64,000 bases of DNA. Origin: Yamadazyma tenuis (Eukaryota > Ascomycota > Pichiomycetes > Serinales > Debaryomycetaceae). A program made the position numbers and the translations under genes. Shown here in pieces: positions 61,230 through 64,000 of this stretch. Every line of letters begins with the position of its first letter. The stretch's first letter is position 1. The stretch covers positions 682,001 to 746,000 of the forward strand of contig NC_089465.1 in assembly GCF_029203305.1 (NCBI RefSeq), written 5' to 3'. The notes under the pieces are model-generated. The model saw only the letters and a list, made by a program, of their open reading frames with translations. It ran no database searches and was not told where the DNA came from.

Positions 61230-62948
61230 ATGAGAGGTTTAAGTTCTAGTGATGTTAAGAGCAAGAAGTCATTGATATATCCCATTGCTATAGCTGGGAT
61301 TGTCGGTTTATCCTTACTTTCAGGTGCCATTTTAAATGCGTTCTCAGGTAAAGATAATCTCAGCACTGATGGACTTTGCCCAATTTTGCCGATCAAAGCA
61401 CCTGTGTCATTCTTAAAAGATAATTCCACTGTGTTGAGTATTCTTCATGACAAGGAGTTCCGTGAAAAATCTGCTGAAAAGTTAGCCAAAGCTGTTCAAG
61501 TGGATACAGTGGTGTTTGATAGTCCACCAGAGCCCGATGAGAACCCTGAATATTGGACAAAGTTCTTAAAGTTCCACCAGTATTTGAGAGACACTTTCCC
61601 AACTGTTCATAGTACTTTGAAGCTCGACAAAGTTAACACTTATGGATTAGTCTTTACTTGGGAAGGAACTAATCCTGATTTGAAGCCTATTATGTTGACT
61701 GCACATCAAGATGTGGTTCCTGTTCAACAAGACTCATTGGGAAAATGGACACATCCACCATTTGAAGGATACTATGATGGGGAGTACTTATTTGGACGGG
61801 GTTCCTGTGACTGCAAGAACGTCTTGACGGCTATTATGGAGTCGTTGGAATTGTTGATAGCTCAAGACTTCAAACCTGAAAGAACCGTTATTGCAGCTTT
61901 TGGAATGGACGAAGAGTCAGGCGGTTTGGTTGGTGCTCGTCACATAGGAGAATTTCTTGAAGAGAGATACGGAGTTGATGGAATCTATGCCATTATTGAT
62001 GAAGGATTCCCCTTCTCACTCGAACCTCAATCTGGTGTATTTATGGCAACCCCGTTGGTGTCTGAAAAAGGAATGGCGACCATCAAACTGCAACTTCAAA
62101 CTCCTGGAGGACATTCATCCATGCCACCAGATCATACTTCCATTGGTATGATCAGTGAATTGGTTTACTTGCTTGAAAACAACCCCTTTGAACCCCTTTT
62201 GACGTCTAAAAACCCTACTCTCAATATGCTTCAGTGTGTAGCTACCCATTTCGGTGACAAGCTCCCTCCCAGTTATAGGGAAGCCATTTTGAAGGCTGAC
62301 TATGATACCAAATCCAATCAAATTGTCGTTGATGCTTTACAAAAGGATGTTGCTACTAGATACTTCATCAGGACTTCTCAAGCAGTTGACATTATCAAAG
62401 GGGGCGAGAAAGCCAATGCATTACCTGAGGCTGTAACCTTGACCGTGAACCATAGAATTGCGCTTGAAAGTTCTATCAAAGAGATAGTGGACAGATTCAT
62501 GAAGTATGCTAAAATAGTGGCTGTGAAATATAATTTGGGCTTGAATTTGGAGGGAACACCAGTCATTGATAGCGAAGGAAAGTTTGGAATCTTAGATGTG
62601 ACTCTCGATGGTAGCAAGCTCGAACCTGTGGAACCATCTCCTTCAGATGACACGGTTTGGGAGTATTTGGCTGGAGTATCGAGACATTTGATGCATGACT
62701 TAATCAAACCAGATTTGGAATATGACTTTGTAGTCACTCCAATGGTGATGCAAGCGAACACTGATACTGCCCGTTATCATCACTTGACCAAAAGTATCTT
62801 TAGATACAGCCCCAGTCTTGGTCAAATGATAAATTTCCACAGTATCGATGAACGTCTTGAATTCGATGCCCATTTACATTTGATTGCATTCTTCTTTGAA
62901 TATTTGCAGACCATAGACACCCCAGATGCCGAAAACCAAAAATTGTAA
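61230..62948 (+). CDS. CPS1: Vacuolar Gly-X carboxypeptidase (carboxypeptidase S)
   Basis: 572 residues (yeast Cps1 576). A single N-terminal signal anchor (about 15-37) delivers it through the MVB pathway to the vacuole. The M20 zinc-peptidase motifs are present: TAHQDVVPV (His ligand), GRGSCDCKN (bridging Asp), GMDEESGG (catalytic Glu pair), IIDEG, and a C-terminal His in HSIDERLEF. It releases C-terminal residues from peptides with glycine in the penultimate position and is nitrogen-regulated in Saccharomyces. Confidence 0.95.
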   Translation: MRGLSSSDVKSKKSLIYPIAIAGIVGLSLLSGAILNAFSGKDNLSTDGLCPILPIKAPVSFLKDNSTVLSILHDKEFREKSAEKLAKAVQVDTVVFDSPPEPDENPEYWTKFLKFHQYLRDTFPTVHSTLKLDKVNTYGLVFTWEGTNPDLKPIMLTAHQDVVPVQQDSLGKWTHPPFEGYYDGEYLFGRGSCDCKNVLTAIMESLELLIAQDFKPERTVIAAFGMDEESGGLVGARHIGEFLEERYGVDGIYAIIDEGFPFSLEPQSGVFMATPLVSEKGMATIKLQLQTPGGHSSMPPDHTSIGMISELVYLLENNPFEPLLTSKNPTLNMLQCVATHFGDKLPPSYREAILKADYDTKSNQIVVDALQKDVATRYFIRTSQAVDIIKGGEKANALPEAVTLTVNHRIALESSIKEIVDRFMKYAKIVAVKYNLGLNLEGTPVIDSEGKFGILDVTLDGSKLEPVEPSPSDDTVWEYLAGVSRHLMHDLIKPDLEYDFVVTPMVMQANTDTARYHHLTKSIFRYSPSLGQMINFHSIDERLEFDAHLHLIAFFFEYLQTIDTPDAENQKL

Positions 62949-63008
62949 CGAGTCATTGTATAATAAGTATGTGATATATAATATTTTAAACTATGTACAA
63001 GTTTATCT

Positions 63009-64000
63009 TTATGCAAGTGTCTTATTGTTTTCACCCTCATATATCCCCAAATATGTGAAAAGTCTGTCCCATTGGCCCTTTTTGTGGACCATGGCTAACA
63101 TTAGTACTGCTGGCAAATGGTAAACCGAGCCCCAGAAAAGTTTTCTAGCATGTACATTAGCCTTTTGTAAACCTTCCACTGTAGGACCTTTCGCAGACTG
63201 GTAGTTGATCTTCTGTTGGCTCCAAAATTGATAAGCAAGGTATGCTAGCCAGGCATTTACAATAGAGGAATCCACCAGGAACATCCAGTCAGTAACATCA
63301 AAGTAGCTTAACCCAAAGCATATTGGAAACATCAATAAAGAATATCTCAAAGACACCCTAGCATTAAGTCTCGGATTTTCAGCAGCCGTCATTATGTACC
63401 CTGCATCTTTATACTGTTGTGCAATGTTGTGTGACAACGAGTTGAAATGAGGAAACTGCCAGGCATATAGCAAACCCGCCAAACACCAAGCACCCGGATG
63501 CCATAAGGAGGACGACGCGGCCCATCCCATTAAAGGGGGAATGGCGCCCACCAAAGCACCCACCCATGTATTTATGATGGATTTTCGTTTCAAAGTTGTG
63601 TATATCCCCCCATATAATACAATGTTCATTACTCCTAAGATTGCCACGGTGGGATTGACTCCATAGTTGAGCATGATAGCACCTAGAGCACCCGTAGCCG
63701 CTGCAAATTGATATGCCTGAGTGCTCGTCAACTGTCCTGTTACAATGGGCCTGTTTGAAGTTCTGACCATTCTTCTATCAAATTCAGGTTCCCTTCCCAT
63801 ATTTATAGCATTGGCAGCTCCCGAGCATAAGGTGGTCCCTATAGCAAGAAACATCAACTCTTGTATAGAAACTGTGTAGGGCGACAATGCGTACGAGCTT
63901 ATTGAACTCAACATAACAAGAACCGTTAAGTTTGGTTTGGTCAATTTGATATATGGCCTAATTAAAGCTTTGAGGGAAGTTTCTTCAATGGCCACCTTTT
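63009..64000 (-). CDS. COX10: Protohaem IX farnesyltransferase, 5' end beyond window
   Basis: About 330 residues of the C-terminal catalytic part are present; yeast Cox10 has about 460, the missing part being the mitochondrial presequence and N-terminus. UbiA-family motifs are visible: NMGREPEFDRRMVRTSNRP (prenyl-diphosphate Mg site) and YAWQFPHFNSLSHNI followed by KDAGY. It converts haem B to haem O in the inner mitochondrial membrane for cytochrome oxidase. The frame has no ATG before the edge (a GTG at 63995 is internal) and is open through 64000, so the gene is partial. Confidence 0.95.
   Translation of the reverse strand, partial: KVAIEETSLKALIRPYIKLTKPNLTVLVMLSSISSYALSPYTVSIQELMFLAIGTTLCSGAANAINMGREPEFDRRMVRTSNRPIVTGQLTSTQAYQFAAATGALGAIMLNYGVNPTVAILGVMNIVLYGGIYTTLKRKSIINTWVGALVGAIPPLMGWAASSSLWHPGAWCLAGLLYAWQFPHFNSLSHNIAQQYKDAGYIMTAAENPRLNARVSLRYSLLMFPICFGLSYFDVTDWMFLVDSSIVNAWLAYLAYQFWSQQKINYQSAKGPTVEGLQKANVHARKLFWGSVYHLPAVLMLAMVHKKGQWDRLFTYLGIYEGENNKTLA

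Noticed and set aside
63009..63995. COX10 as a complete 328-residue gene starting at 63995
   Set aside because: The codon there is GTG, not ATG, and the frame stays open to the window edge. Cox10 is longer, so this is a partial gene.

Overview
The window is nuclear DNA of a budding yeast. The genes are mostly intron-poor, closely packed, and orthologous to Saccharomyces/Candida genes. Two things place it in the CUG-Ser1 group (Debaryomycetaceae and relatives). First, a respiratory complex I subunit (18226-18546) is present, which excludes Saccharomyces. Second, CTG codons in the KH-domain gene (8775-10001) fall where family members have serine, so CTG should be read as Ser throughout. The species cannot be named from the sequence alone.

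Layout. 1-35.1 kb is a housekeeping block: a GIP3/HER1-like leucine-rich-repeat protein (partial), SRP54, a signal-peptide-peptidase-like protease, a HEK2-like KH protein, free-methionine-R-sulfoxide reductase, a CRT10-like protein, MIF2 (CENP-C), MRT4, an unrecognised membrane protein, a complex I subunit, SAC6, VPS18/PEP3, SPB1, a disordered Ser/Asn-rich protein, an APA2-type phosphorylase, QCR7 and DIC1. DIC1 has a 70-bp intron that separates off a tiny first exon. 35.15-43.53 kb has no convincing gene. It holds a near-perfect inverted repeat (arms of about 950 bp, 38179-39128 and 40454-41405) around a core of about 1.3 kb. This is the architecture of an inverted-repeat regional centromere and is my best candidate for one.

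43.5-58.2 kb begins with ENV9 and then holds a catabolic gene cluster: a DHDPS-family aldolase (LRA4-like), an aldo-keto reductase, L-rhamnose 1-dehydrogenase (RHA1), L-rhamnonate dehydratase (LRA3), a Zn2Cys6 regulator (TRC1-like), flavocytochrome b2 (CYB2), a second DHDPS-family aldolase, a cytosolic GH105 unsaturated rhamnogalacturonyl hydrolase and a Dal5-type MFS transporter. Together they suggest uptake and intracellular cleavage of unsaturated rhamnogalacturonan disaccharides. Rhamnose would then be oxidised to pyruvate and L-lactaldehyde/L-lactate, and the unsaturated galacturonate half could be handled by the second aldolase and a reductase. Two short motifs recur in the cluster promoters. 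The rhamnonolactonase (LRA2) is not in the window.

58.2-61.2 kb is a long gene-poor gap with possible decayed coding traces. The window closes with CPS1 (vacuolar carboxypeptidase) and the 3' portion of COX10, which runs off the right edge.
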